Assembly (NCBI GenBank): GCA_036266715.1
Contig: DATAXS010000014.1
Span: 1-27,200, forward strand
Length of the DNA stretch: 27,200 nucleotides
DNA from: DATAXS01 sp036266715
Lineage (GTDB): Bacteria; Patescibacteriota; Minisyncoccia; UBA6257; 2-01-FULL-56-20
Direction of reading: 5' to 3'
Position numbers and translations under genes: made by a program. The notes under the pieces were generated by a model. The model made no database searches and had not been told where the DNA came from. It saw only the letters and a list, made by a program, of their open reading frames with translations. Below are positions 1 to 7,844 of this stretch, piece after piece (position 1 is the stretch's first letter; each line of letters opens with the position of its first letter).

Positions 1-104
1 TAATCTAAATTTAAAATAGTTTTAATGGCTTTTGTGGCAGTATATGGGGAGCACATCGCAGTTTATTTCGACGGCAGTCAAAGGCGGCTAAAAAGGAGAA
101 TTCC

Positions 105-1046
105 ATGGCGGACGAGGGGAAAAAAGCGGAACAGCAGAAAGCGGTCTACTTGCTTCCCGACAATCTTGATCTTGCCTATTATTCCGCGCGCATTGACCGG
201 AACATAGGCTGGATCACGGATGAGGAGCAGGCGACGGTGCACCGGGCGCGGATCGGTATTGCGGGGTGTGGCGGGATGGGTGGGCGACTTGCAGAGATAT
301 TTTTGCGGCTTGGCGTGGGAGAATTGCGTCTTGCCGACAGCGAGCTCTTTGATGCGTCCAACATCAACCGGCAGTTTGCCGCGACCCGTGCGTCCATCGG
401 CAAGTCAAAAGCGATGGAGACGGCGCAACAGCTCCGCGCCATCACGGACGATACCACGCTCGTCGTCTACCTGGATGGCATCACGGAACGCACGGTCGCG
501 GATTTTGTGGGCGAGTGCGATGTGATCTGCGATGAGATTGAGTTCTGGTGCGTGGGCGCGCGCATTTTGCTCCATCGCACCGCCAGGGCGCAGGGGATAC
601 CCGTTTTCGTGGCAAACACGGTGGGATTCGGCAGTCACGTTTTCCTTTTCACAAATGCGGGCTGCACTATGGAGGAATGTCTTGGCATGTCGTATGAAGA
701 CGCGGTCGTTCTGGAAGAAAAGTTCCGCACGCACCGCATCACCGAAGAAGAAATTACGCACGTGATGCTCGCGGTCACAAAAGGTCTTTTTCCGGAGTGG
801 CCGGAGTATTGCGCGGAATCGGCGCCCATCAGGAATCGCGAGTTTACCCGTGAACGCCTCGTACGCGAAGGCCGCGGCGCCATTATTGCCACAAACCCGC
901 CGTTCGCCGCCGGGTTCCTTGCGAACAGGGTACTTCTTTACCTCTTGCAAAATTCTCCGATAACCCGGAGCGTCGCGGAACTCCCCGTGGCGCCCGGCTA
1001 TTTATATCTGGACGCTGCGCACATGCAGGCGAAGGTGGTCACATGA
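105..1046 (+). CDS. ThiF/E1-like adenylyltransferase
   Basis: This 313-residue protein has the Rossmann-type nucleotide-binding fold of the ThiF/MoeB/HesA (E1-like) superfamily. The glycine-rich loop GCGGMGG is at residues 54-60, an acidic residue (D78) follows the second strand, and the NINRQF motif at 86-91 carries the Arg typical of E1 enzymes. IGKSKA (98-103) matches the conserved helix start. Family members adenylate the C-terminus of a ubiquitin-like protein or small peptide with ATP. I see no CxxC zinc pairs as in MoeB/ThiF, and the catalytic Cys cannot be assigned by eye. The start is supported by AAGGAG at 93-98, 6 nt before ATG. A possible -10 (TAAAAT, 12-17) lies far upstream. Its stop overlaps the next start (ATGA), so the two proteins are probably made together. 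No ubiquitin-like or MoaD/ThiS partner is in the window, so the substrate is unknown. Confidence 0.85.
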   Translation: MADEGKKAEQQKAVYLLPDNLDLAYYSARIDRNIGWITDEEQATVHRARIGIAGCGGMGGRLAEIFLRLGVGELRLADSELFDASNINRQFAATRASIGKSKAMETAQQLRAITDDTTLVVYLDGITERTVADFVGECDVICDEIEFWCVGARILLHRTARAQGIPVFVANTVGFGSHVFLFTNAGCTMEECLGMSYEDAVVLEEKFRTHRITEEEITHVMLAVTKGLFPEWPEYCAESAPIRNREFTRERLVREGRGAIIATNPPFAAGFLANRVLLYLLQNSPITRSVAELPVAPGYLYLDAAHMQAKVVT

Positions 1047-1639
1047 TCGTGGTAAAAAAGATGGAACCCGGCCAAAAAGAGAGAGTGATACGCTTTATCA
1101 ACCAGGCAATGCGTGAGGAATACCATTGCGATGCGCATGTATTGCCCGAAGTGGTTTTTGTAGCATGTCAGCAAATTCGTACCGGTGAAGACGAGCTTGT
1201 CGGTGTCATTGGGCTGTCGCTTGGCAAAAATGGATCGCTTCCTTTGGAGCGATTTTACGAAGCGGACCAAGCATTTTCGGCTCCTGTGGGATCAAGGGGT
1301 CCCTCCGGGGCCGCCGTGTCCACTCGTGAAATATTTTCCCGGCGTACGGAGGCGGCCCAATTCGGCAGGTGGGTTGCCGAAGTGCCGCGTGCGGCGGAAA
1401 TGCTCGTGCATGCGGCGGCCGGTTATGCACGAGAAAACGGCTGCATGTGGGGTATCGGCGAGGCAAAGCCGGCGGTGGCACGGCACTTTGCTCTCATGGG
1501 GATAAAAGTGGTCAGGATCCCGGGGCGCATTGTATTTCGGAATATTCCGCCCAATGTGCTCCCGTACTACACGACGCCGCCATTACCGGGCATCTATGTC
1601 TTTTCCCTGCTCCAGCCTTACTTCTCGTCGATACGTTAA
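1043..1639 (+). CDS. GNAT-fold protein, thermostable haemolysin / N-acyl amino acid synthase-like
   Basis: The 198-residue protein looks like the autoinducer-synthase-like branch of the GNAT fold (thermostable haemolysin family, FeeM-type N-acyl amino acid synthases). Features supporting this are the VGVIGLSL strand (53-60), LPLERFY (67-72) where the family has LFLE-x-Y, RTEAAQFGRWVA (101-112) resembling the family's E-IGNLA strand, a helix with HAAAGYARENG (123-133), and a C-terminal YYTTPPLPGIYVFSL (175-189) resembling the family's YY-x-x-P-x-V end. Known relatives join a fatty acyl group from acyl-ACP or acyl-CoA to an amino acid amine; activity here is inference. Residues 80-95 are an unusual Ser/Gly/Pro-rich insertion. 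The start ATG overlaps the stop of the ThiF-like gene by 4 nt, implying translational coupling and a shared pathway. A general acetyltransferase is the main alternative. Confidence 0.6.
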   Translation: MIVVKKMEPGQKERVIRFINQAMREEYHCDAHVLPEVVFVACQQIRTGEDELVGVIGLSLGKNGSLPLERFYEADQAFSAPVGSRGPSGAAVSTREIFSRRTEAAQFGRWVAEVPRAAEMLVHAAAGYARENGCMWGIGEAKPAVARHFALMGIKVVRIPGRIVFRNIPPNVLPYYTTPPLPGIYVFSLLQPYFSSIR

Positions 1640-1648
1640 CCTTATTTC

Positions 1649-1679
1649 CCCGTGGAGCGGGCTCCGCCCGCGCCACGGG
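1649..1679 (+). terminator. GC-rich hairpin after the ThiF/GNAT pair
   Basis: Arms 1649-1661 and 1667-1679 pair over 13 positions with one A-G mismatch around a CTCCG loop. The hairpin begins 10 nt after the GNAT stop and is followed by a pyrimidine-rich but not pure T stretch (CCCTTCTTCATTT). It probably ends the two-gene transcript. It also shows that the long upstream reading frame of the kinase gene, which would translate the hairpin from a GTG at 1652, is not the real N-terminus. Confidence 0.55.
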
Positions 1680-1691
1680 CCCTTCTTCATT

Positions 1692-1700
1692 TGCTACATT
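1692..1700 (+). promoter_or_regulatory. Extended -10 for the histidine kinase gene
   Basis: TG-C-TACATT ends 5 nt before the ATG at 1706. Transcription would start at or beside the start codon, giving a leaderless mRNA. No clear -35 is visible, as expected for an extended -10. Confidence 0.45.
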
Positions 1701-1705
1701 TAGAT

Positions 1706-3817
1706 ATGGCGTTTGAGATCGCGGTGCATATTCTCGTGGATGCATTAAATGCCTTTACCGGTATTTATGTGCTTGCCAAAAATCCGCGGAGTATCGTGCA
1801 CCGCTCGTTCTTTGTGTTCGCGCTTGGCATCGTGGGATGGAGCGCAGGGATATTGCTTGTTTCACTCACGGGAGATTTTTTCTCTATTACGTTCACGCTT
1901 TGGAGCGGGGAGATTGTGGTGCTCGGCTTTGTCATTTTCGCAGCGGTATTCCCGGACGACGGAACGGATAACATGGCGGCGATCCCCGGCACGCCGCGAT
2001 TTTCTGTTGTGCGCGCTTCTGCGCTTATCCCGCTTGCGCTCCTTTTTCTCCTAAGCCCTTTCCGTCTTATATTGAGCGGTGCCACGTTAAGCGCGCGGGG
2101 ATATTTGGAACCGCAAAACGGGCCACTGTTCCCGTTCTTTGCCCTGACGCTTGCCGCCTACATCGTGTGGGGCTTGTGGCGCCTGGCTGCAAAGTACCGC
2201 GCCCGCGAGGGCGTCGCGCGCGTACAACTGCGCTATGTGATCGCGGGCGCGGGCATATTCCTCACGGGTGCATTCCTCTTTGACGTGCTTCTCCCGGCAT
2301 TCCATATATTTACTTTGAACTTACTCGGGCCGCTTTGTTCGGTGGCCCTCATCGCCTGCGCTGCGTACGCCATGGTCCGCCACGAGCTCATGGATATTCA
2401 GGTGGTCGTGAAAAAGGGGATCACGTATGCGCTCGTCATAATCGCGACTGTAGTGATATTCGTGAGCCTGGAATTTCTTATAGAAAAGTTCATTGACCCG
2501 AACGATGAAATAGTGGACATTTTTGCCGCTGCCGTTGGCGCGCTGTTCTTTTCCCAGCTCAAAGATTTCTTTGCCAATCTAACCGATAAAGTTTTCTTCC
2601 GCGGGCAGTACGATTACGCAGCGTCCGTGCGGGAGCTTGGCGCGCTCACGAGTAACACGATAGATCTTCAGGAACTTCTTGTTTCGCTTGCGGATTTCCT
2701 CGTGCGCACGACAAAACCGTCGCAGGTGGTCTTTTTCCTCAATGATGACAAAGAGGGAATGAGGGCATTCGGCCTTTCCCATGACGCCAAAGTATCGCCA
2801 CGGGTGGATGCATACCGCGACCTCGCGCGCACATTTATGGGGAACGGAGGCGAGCCGATATTTTTCCAAGAAAAGAGCGAGAAAGGCACGCGTGCCGAAA
2901 TGGCCAAGAAACTTGGCATCGCGGCAGTCATCCCGTTCATTGCAAAGGGCAAAGTAAACGGTGTGATGCTTCTTGGCGAAAAGCTTTCGGATGACATCTA
3001 TCGCGCAAAAGATATCGACCTCCTCCGCGTCGTGGCGCACCAGGCAGGCATCGCCGTGGAGAACGCGCGCTTGTACGACGAAGTGAGGCGCGACCGCGAA
3101 GAACTTGAGGCACGCGTGCGCGAAAGAACGGAAAAACTGCGCACGATGCAAGAAGCGCAGTCAAAATTCCTTACGGATGTTTCCCACGAGCTTCAGACGC
3201 CGGTCGCGATCCTGAAGGGCAATATGGACATCATGGAACAAAAGCGGAAGGGTGACCGGAAAACGGCATTGCGCGCAATGGGGAACGCAGTCACGCGAAT
3301 GGCCCAGATGGTGGACCATCTTCTCGCAATCGCAAGATTAAATTTTTCTAAAGAAAAGCTTTACAAAGAGCGCATCACGGTGGACAATTTCCTTGAGGAG
3401 ATCTATTACGATTGCTTTGCGCTCGCGGAGAGCAAGGGCGTCACCCTTTCCTATTCCGCGAGTGGGCCGCTTCCCCTTACGGCAGATAAGGAAAAGGTGA
3501 GGGCGGTCATCCTGAACCTTTTGAGCAACGCCCTAAAGCACACGCCCCGCGGCGGGAAGATCGCGCTTTCTGCCGAAGCGAACCGCGGACGCGTCTTGAT
3601 TGCGGTGGCGGATACGGGTTCGGGCATCGCGCAGGAAGACCTCCCTCTCATTTTCGAACGGTTCTACAGGATTGAAGGCGACCCGTCGCCCGGCACGGGC
3701 CTTGGCTTGGATATCGTGAAGAAGATCATTGAGGCGCACGGGGGCGTGATCACCGTGGAAAGCGAGATCGGCAAGGGGAGCCGATTCACCATATCGCTCC
3801 CCGCGGAATCTCCGTAG
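1706..3817 (+). CDS. Membrane-bound GAF-domain sensor histidine kinase (orphan)
   Basis: A sensor kinase of 703 residues. Roughly nine hydrophobic segments fill residues 1-285, the first seven resembling the histidine-kinase 7TM sensor region. A GAF domain spans about 304-470 and a charged coiled coil about 455-490. The HisKA H-box SHELQTP has its phospho-acceptor at H494; Q replaces the usual R. The HATPase domain shows the N-box at N608, DTGSG from D636 and GTGLGL from 663. It should autophosphorylate in response to a membrane or cytoplasmic signal and pass the phosphate to a response regulator, but none is encoded in the window. I chose ATG 1706 rather than the in-frame GTG at 1652, because the longer form would run through a terminator hairpin and the -10 box and adds Pro/Arg-rich sequence. 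No SD is present. Confidence 0.9.
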   Translation: MAFEIAVHILVDALNAFTGIYVLAKNPRSIVHRSFFVFALGIVGWSAGILLVSLTGDFFSITFTLWSGEIVVLGFVIFAAVFPDDGTDNMAAIPGTPRFSVVRASALIPLALLFLLSPFRLILSGATLSARGYLEPQNGPLFPFFALTLAAYIVWGLWRLAAKYRAREGVARVQLRYVIAGAGIFLTGAFLFDVLLPAFHIFTLNLLGPLCSVALIACAAYAMVRHELMDIQVVVKKGITYALVIIATVVIFVSLEFLIEKFIDPNDEIVDIFAAAVGALFFSQLKDFFANLTDKVFFRGQYDYAASVRELGALTSNTIDLQELLVSLADFLVRTTKPSQVVFFLNDDKEGMRAFGLSHDAKVSPRVDAYRDLARTFMGNGGEPIFFQEKSEKGTRAEMAKKLGIAAVIPFIAKGKVNGVMLLGEKLSDDIYRAKDIDLLRVVAHQAGIAVENARLYDEVRRDREELEARVRERTEKLRTMQEAQSKFLTDVSHELQTPVAILKGNMDIMEQKRKGDRKTALRAMGNAVTRMAQMVDHLLAIARLNFSKEKLYKERITVDNFLEEIYYDCFALAESKGVTLSYSASGPLPLTADKEKVRAVILNLLSNALKHTPRGGKIALSAEANRGRVLIAVADTGSGIAQEDLPLIFERFYRIEGDPSPGTGLGLDIVKKIIEAHGGVITVESEIGKGSRFTISLPAESP

Positions 3818-3823
3818 GGTATC

Positions 3824-3832
3824 TGGTATACT
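3824..3832 (+). promoter_or_regulatory. Extended -10 for radC
   Basis: TG-G-TATACT lies just after the kinase stop. The predicted start of transcription is near 3839, leaving a leader of about 13 nt that is A-rich (GTAAAAAATCA) and has no SD. Confidence 0.5.
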
Positions 3833-3851
3833 TATCATAAGTAAAAAATCA

Positions 3852-4637
3852 ATGGAAACGGCGCTTATTACAAAAGAAAAAGAGAATATATATTCCCAAG
3901 AGGTAAGGGATTTTGTCTTGGACGAAGGGTTCGGTGGCACGGGGAAACAGGGCGAAAAGCAATATGTGCTCCGATTGCGCGACCTCCCCGTGGAAGAAAA
4001 GCCGCGTGAAAAGCTCCTCAAATTCGGCCCGGGCACACTCTCCATGAGCGAACTTCTTATGGTCGTTTTCGGTACCGGTACCAAGAAGGAGGATGTGCGC
4101 GGCATGTCCCAACGCTTGCTTAAGGAATACGGTGAAAGCGTGATCGTAAACCAGAAAGACCCAAAGAAGATCCAAGAGGCGCTCGGTATCCCGCTCGTGA
4201 AGGCGTGCCAGGTCGTTGCCTGCTTCGAGCTTGGGCGAAGGTTCTTTAAGACGGCGGGCGCAAAGAAGCCGCTTACGGTCAGGACCGCGCGTCAGGTATT
4301 TGAATACTTAAAGGATATGCGCGAACTGAGCAAGGAACATCTGCGCGGATTGTACCTGGACAGCCATTACCAACTTATCCACGACGAGATGATTTCCGTG
4401 GGAAGTCTCACCACAAACATCGTCCATCCGCGCGAAGTGTTTCGTCCGGCGCTCGAGTATGCCGCCTCCGCAGTGATCCTTGCGCACAACCATCCGTCCG
4501 GCGTGGCGACCCCCTCCGAAGCGGACGTTGCGATTACGCGGCAGATCGTGGAAGCGGGGAAGATACTCGGCATCAGTTTGCTTGACCACGTGGTCATCAC
4601 AAAAACGAAATTTGAGAGCGTAGGGGTGGATTATTGA
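3852..4637 (+). CDS. radC: RadC family JAMM-domain protein
   Basis: This 261-residue protein matches the RadC/YeeS (UPF0758) family. The N-terminal UPF0758 region starts at about residue 41 (RLRDLP-EEKPREKLLKFGP) and the C-terminal MPN+/JAMM domain holds the metal site H212-N-H214-P-S-G followed by D225, with an upstream Glu in HPREVFRPA (192-200). Such a site coordinates zinc in JAMM peptidases. RadC was once tied to recombinational repair, but its biochemical role is unsettled. About 40 extra residues precede the usual start, and I see no in-frame Met nearer the conserved region. The gene has its own -10 and a short leader, so it is probably transcribed apart from the kinase. Confidence 0.93.
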   Translation: METALITKEKENIYSQEVRDFVLDEGFGGTGKQGEKQYVLRLRDLPVEEKPREKLLKFGPGTLSMSELLMVVFGTGTKKEDVRGMSQRLLKEYGESVIVNQKDPKKIQEALGIPLVKACQVVACFELGRRFFKTAGAKKPLTVRTARQVFEYLKDMRELSKEHLRGLYLDSHYQLIHDEMISVGSLTTNIVHPREVFRPALEYAASAVILAHNHPSGVATPSEADVAITRQIVEAGKILGISLLDHVVITKTKFESVGVDY

Positions 4638-4649
4638 AGAAAATTTTAG

Positions 4650-4672
4650 TATTATGGGGTTATTCGCCCCAT
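4650..4672 (+). promoter_or_regulatory. -10 box and hairpin that includes the ABC ATPase start codon
   Basis: TATTAT (4650-4655) is a good -10. The inverted repeat ATGGGG (4654-4659) / CCCCAT (4667-4672) with a 7-nt loop ends inside the ATG at 4671. If transcription starts near 4662, only the right arm is in the mRNA; if it starts further upstream, the hairpin would sequester the start codon. No SD is present. Confidence 0.4.
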
Positions 4673-5414
4673 GGTTGAGTTCTCCCATCTCACAAAGACC
4701 TACAAAAAGAGAAACGTCGTTGACGGGTTCTCGCTAGTGGTGGACGTGCCGATTTTCGGCTTCCTTGGCCAGAACGGTGCGGGGAAGACGACCATCATGA
4801 AGATGATCGTGGGGCTCCTTGCGCCCACGAGCGGCACGATTACGATAGACGGCGTGGCGTCCACAAACGAGGCGTCCAAAAAGAAGATGGGTTACATGCC
4901 GGAGACGCCGTATTTCTACGAGCGGATGACCGGCCTGGAATTCATGCGGTTTTGCGACGAGCTGGACGGCTCCGAGCACGCAAGGTCAAAGAAGGGACGC
5001 ATTGCCCATTACGAGTCAATTTTAAAGAAAGTGGGAATATTCAATGCCCGGAATGCGGAGATAAAGACCTATTCCAAGGGCATGCGCCAGCGGCTCGGCT
5101 TTGCGCAGGCGCTTGTGAACGACCCGGAGTATCTCTTTTTGGACGAGCCGTTGGACGGGCTTGACCCCATCGGCCGGCGGGAAATGAAAGAGGTGATGCT
5201 GGATCTCAAAAAAGAGGGGAGAAAGGTATTTTTAAACACGCACATTCTCTACGATGTGGAGGAAACGTGCGACGCGGTGGGCATCATCCACGAAGGACAC
5301 TTGCTTTATGCAGGGCCCGTGAAGGCGTTTACTGCGGGGAAGCACCTGGAAGAGCGATTTATGGAAACCGTGGCGGCACACGAAAAGACCTTGGCCGTGA
5401 ACGCACGACAATGA
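4671..5414 (+). CDS. ABC-2 type transporter ATP-binding protein
   Basis: A 247-residue ABC ATPase of the DRA/CcmA-like group that serves ABC-2 exporters. Walker A is GQNGAGKTT (33-41), the signature is YSKGMRQR (134-141), Walker B is LFLDEP (155-160) followed by a D-loop GLDP, and the switch histidine is H191. The NatA/Nod-type signature KGMRQR and the early Walker A support an exporter rather than an importer. It should power the permease encoded next, whose start overlaps its stop (ATGA at 5411-5414). The substrate cannot be read from sequence. Confidence 0.93.
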   Translation: MVEFSHLTKTYKKRNVVDGFSLVVDVPIFGFLGQNGAGKTTIMKMIVGLLAPTSGTITIDGVASTNEASKKKMGYMPETPYFYERMTGLEFMRFCDELDGSEHARSKKGRIAHYESILKKVGIFNARNAEIKTYSKGMRQRLGFAQALVNDPEYLFLDEPLDGLDPIGRREMKEVMLDLKKEGRKVFLNTHILYDVEETCDAVGIIHEGHLLYAGPVKAFTAGKHLEERFMETVAAHEKTLAVNARQ

Positions 5415-6175
5415 GGAACATCTGGACCATCGCCCGGAACACGTTCAAGCTTGAAGTGCGGGATAAGATCCTCTATGGCATCATCATCTTTGCCATCCTC
5501 TACATCTTTTTTGAAATATTTCTTGGGGACCTTGTGCTTAAGGAATTGCCGATGGTAAAAAGCTTTGGCCTCACAGGCATTTATTTCTTTAATGCCATCA
5601 TTGCGCTTTTTTTGGGAACCACGTCGTTCTTTAAGGACATTGACCGCAAGGTGGTCTACTTCATAATTTCTAAACCGGTTTCGCGCGCGCAGTTTCTCCT
5701 CGGCAAATTCTTCGGCCTTTGCCTTGTGCTTCTCATGACGACGGCAGTGCTTGCGGTGGCCTATATCGCGCTCATTGCGTACGAGCAGGGCGGCTTTGAC
5801 GTGCTGGGGCTCGCCGCGATCTTCATGCAATATCTGGAAATGGCGCTTTTCCTCGCGTTCGCCATATTTGTTTCCACGTTTTCCAGTTCACTGCTTTCCA
5901 TCGTCTATACCTCCGCAGTGTTTTTCCTCGGCCACATCGTGAGCGCGCTTATTGCGGACGCGCAGGCAGTGAAGATCACGGGAGTAAAGTTCATACTCGT
6001 GGAGATCTTCTATTATGTCTTCCCGAACCTGGAGAAGTTTGATGTGCGGAACCTTGCCATCCACGACGTGGCGACACCCGCGCTCTCGGTCGTGCTCGCG
6101 CTCGCGTATGCGGTCGCCTACATTACCTTCCTGCTTTCGGCCTCGGTGTGGATATTCAATAAAAAGGAAATATAG
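5411..6175 (+). CDS. ABC-2 type transporter permease
   Basis: A 254-residue integral membrane protein with about six hydrophobic segments (near residues 20-40, 54-71, 93-115, 130-160, 160-185 and 225-248). Its layout resembles NosY-like ABC-2 permeases: an N-terminal amphipathic stretch (IWTIARNTFKLEVRDK), a first membrane segment, and a cytoplasmic SKPVSRAQFLLGKF loop, which is common in that family. The start at 5411 overlaps the ATPase stop by 4 nt. A longer reading frame begins at 5267, but it would overlap the ATPase by about 150 nt and adds Arg-rich residues. The two proteins should form one export complex. Confidence 0.88.
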   Translation: MRNIWTIARNTFKLEVRDKILYGIIIFAILYIFFEIFLGDLVLKELPMVKSFGLTGIYFFNAIIALFLGTTSFFKDIDRKVVYFIISKPVSRAQFLLGKFFGLCLVLLMTTAVLAVAYIALIAYEQGGFDVLGLAAIFMQYLEMALFLAFAIFVSTFSSSLLSIVYTSAVFFLGHIVSALIADAQAVKITGVKFILVEIFYYVFPNLEKFDVRNLAIHDVATPALSVVLALAYAVAYITFLLSASVWIFNKKEI

Positions 6176-6177
6176 CC

Positions 6178-7041
6178 ATGTCCCGATTCGGCGCTTTTTC
6201 CAAGACAGTTTTTCTCTTTATCCTTCTTCTGCTCGTGGTGCTCATTCAATACGAATACGATGCCACTTTGCGTGCGCTTTCCGTGTCGGTGCCAAGCACG
6301 TTGTCGCCGGAGATGGTGCGCCTGACGGACATGGGGTTCAATTCCACGGTTGCTTCGTTCCTTTGGGCGGGGACCATGCCGGAGATATTGGACCTTTTTA
6401 TTAACGGGCACACAGAATATATTTCCGACTTGGCATACTTGAATGCGGTGGATCCCAAATTGAGCTATCCCTATGCATTCTCCGTGCTCACGCTTCCCGC
6501 CGTGCCTACATCGAGCTACCCGGCGGCGATCTCGGAGTCCTTTGTGATCGGCCGGGAAGGCCTTGCGAACGCCGACGCCGACTGGCGCATTCCGTATTAC
6601 ATGGCCATAAACTACTATCTTGACGAGAACGACCTGAAGGACGCAACCTGGTACTTTAATATTGCCGCGAACACGCCCGGCGTGCCGGGATATGCGGAGA
6701 GCTTTGCGCTCAACTTTGGCATCGGCGCGAACGACCGGGATAAGGTGAAGGCGCTCTGGGAAACGATTTATGAGAGCACAAACGACCCGGATACCAAGGC
6801 ACGCGCGGCGGCATACGTGGAGCGCTTGGACGATTTTGATTACCTGCAGCAGGCGGCGGGCATCTATAAGCAAAAATATGGCGCGTATCCCACGTCCACC
6901 GAGGAACTCGTGACGACGGGCGTTATTCCCGCGGTGCCGGTGGATCCGTTTGGCTATACCTTTATTTTCCGCGCGGGCGGCGTGCCGGACATTGACCTTA
7001 CACATTTGCCTGCCTATATCCAGGAGGCCCCGCAGGAGTAG
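6178..7041 (+). CDS. Membrane-anchored hypothetical protein of the ABC-2 operon
   Basis: I do not recognise a named family for this 287-residue protein. One N-terminal hydrophobic segment (about 9-24) would anchor it with the rest outside. The middle (about 85-230) is helical and repeat-like, with segments such as WRIPYYMAINYYLDENDLKDATWYF hinting at divergent TPR-type helices. The C-terminal part (about 222-262) has YKQKYGAYPTSTEELV followed by a PVDPFGYTF stretch, a pattern seen at the C-terminal end of type II pseudopilins (GspG-like). It begins 2 nt after the permease stop, with AAGGAAA upstream serving as SD, so it is very likely a partner of the exporter. ABC-2 plus TPR-like triads occur in several bacterial groups; the function is unknown. 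Confidence 0.7.
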   Translation: MSRFGAFSKTVFLFILLLLVVLIQYEYDATLRALSVSVPSTLSPEMVRLTDMGFNSTVASFLWAGTMPEILDLFINGHTEYISDLAYLNAVDPKLSYPYAFSVLTLPAVPTSSYPAAISESFVIGREGLANADADWRIPYYMAINYYLDENDLKDATWYFNIAANTPGVPGYAESFALNFGIGANDRDKVKALWETIYESTNDPDTKARAAAYVERLDDFDYLQQAAGIYKQKYGAYPTSTEELVTTGVIPAVPVDPFGYTFIFRAGGVPDIDLTHLPAYIQEAPQE

Positions 7042-7051
7042 TCTGGTAAAA

Positions 7052-7822
7052 ATGAAGAAATACACCCAGCGCACCAGGTTCGGCGACATCGTTGCGGAAT
7101 TTATGCCGCCCACGAGAACGCCGTCGCGGCGCCACGGGCATCGTGGACCTGCACGCGTGGTTATTCTTTGTCCGGGTGTTCCTGCGCCGCCGCCGCGCGC
7201 CGCCTTGATGGAATTCTTTTCGCGGAAAGGGTTTTGGTGTTTTGCGATGCGCTACCGCGGCACGTGGGAGAGCGGGGGATCGTTCCTTAAATTTTCTCCG
7301 GAACGCGATGTGCGGATGATCGTGGATGGTCTTGGCCGTGGATTTTTTGATGCGTACACCGGGAAGCGATATCGGATAAAAAAGCCGGAAGTGTATCTTT
7401 TTGGCACGAGCTTTGGCGGCCCGGCGGTCATCCTCTCGTCCCGCGATCCGCGCGTCCGGAAAGTGGTGGCGGTCTCACCAGTGGTTGACTGGAGGGCACG
7501 AAGCAGCGAGCCGATCGGCCGGATGAAAGATTTTACGAAACGGGCGTTCGGCGAGGCGTTCCGATTTTCCGGCAAAGACTGGATGAAGCTCGCGTCGGGA
7601 ACCTTCTACAATCCCGCCGCCATGCCGGAACGCGTGGACGGAAAGAAAATTTTGATCATCCACGCAAAAGACGACCGCGTGGCGCCGTTCACGCCCGCGC
7701 GGAAATTTGCCGCCACATCCGGCGCCACGCTCCTCACCCTTCGCCACGGCGGCCATTTGTCGTCATCCGCAATCGCAAAACCCGCGCTTTGGAAGAAAGT
7801 GCGCGGGTTTTTGGCCGACTGA
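7052..7822 (+). CDS. Alpha/beta hydrolase
   Basis: This 256-residue protein shows the alpha/beta hydrolase order: a strand and oxyanion region VVILCPGVP (36-44), a nucleophile elbow GTSFGG with S120, an acid in HAKDDRVAP (D207 or D208), and a histidine at H235 in RHGGHLS. It has no signal peptide and is probably a cytoplasmic serine esterase, peptidase or thioesterase of the prolyl-oligopeptidase-like/dienelactone-hydrolase-like group. The ATG at 7052 is 10 nt past the previous stop; longer in-frame starts lie inside the upstream gene and are unlikely. It closes the ABC-2 operon. Its last codons contain a terminator hairpin (7777-7812). Confidence 0.85.
   Translation: MKKYTQRTRFGDIVAEFMPPTRTPSRRHGHRGPARVVILCPGVPAPPPRAALMEFFSRKGFWCFAMRYRGTWESGGSFLKFSPERDVRMIVDGLGRGFFDAYTGKRYRIKKPEVYLFGTSFGGPAVILSSRDPRVRKVVAVSPVVDWRARSSEPIGRMKDFTKRAFGEAFRFSGKDWMKLASGTFYNPAAMPERVDGKKILIIHAKDDRVAPFTPARKFAATSGATLLTLRHGGHLSSSAIAKPALWKKVRGFLAD
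7777..7812. terminator. Bidirectional terminator inside the hydrolase 3' end
   Basis: An 11-bp perfect inverted repeat (7777-7787 AAAACCCGCGC and 7801-7811 GCGCGGGTTTT) encloses a 13-nt loop. The U tract is part of the arm, with TTTTT at 7808-7812 on the plus strand and TTTT on the minus strand. It sits just before the hydrolase stop and between two converging genes, so it can end both transcripts while still encoding protein. Confidence 0.65.
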
Positions 7823-7844
7823 TTCTCGAGTCGACTGACGTAAC

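Noticed and set aside
1652..1705. N-terminal extension of the kinase from a GTG at 1652
   Set aside because: It would translate a terminator hairpin and the -10 box, and the added residues are Pro/Arg/Leu-rich with no domain support.
7825..7835. Overlapping XhoI and SalI sites resembling a cloning polylinker
   Set aside because: Only two 6-mers in an 11-nt overlap, with no further vector sequence on either side; chance in a GC-rich genome is sufficient.
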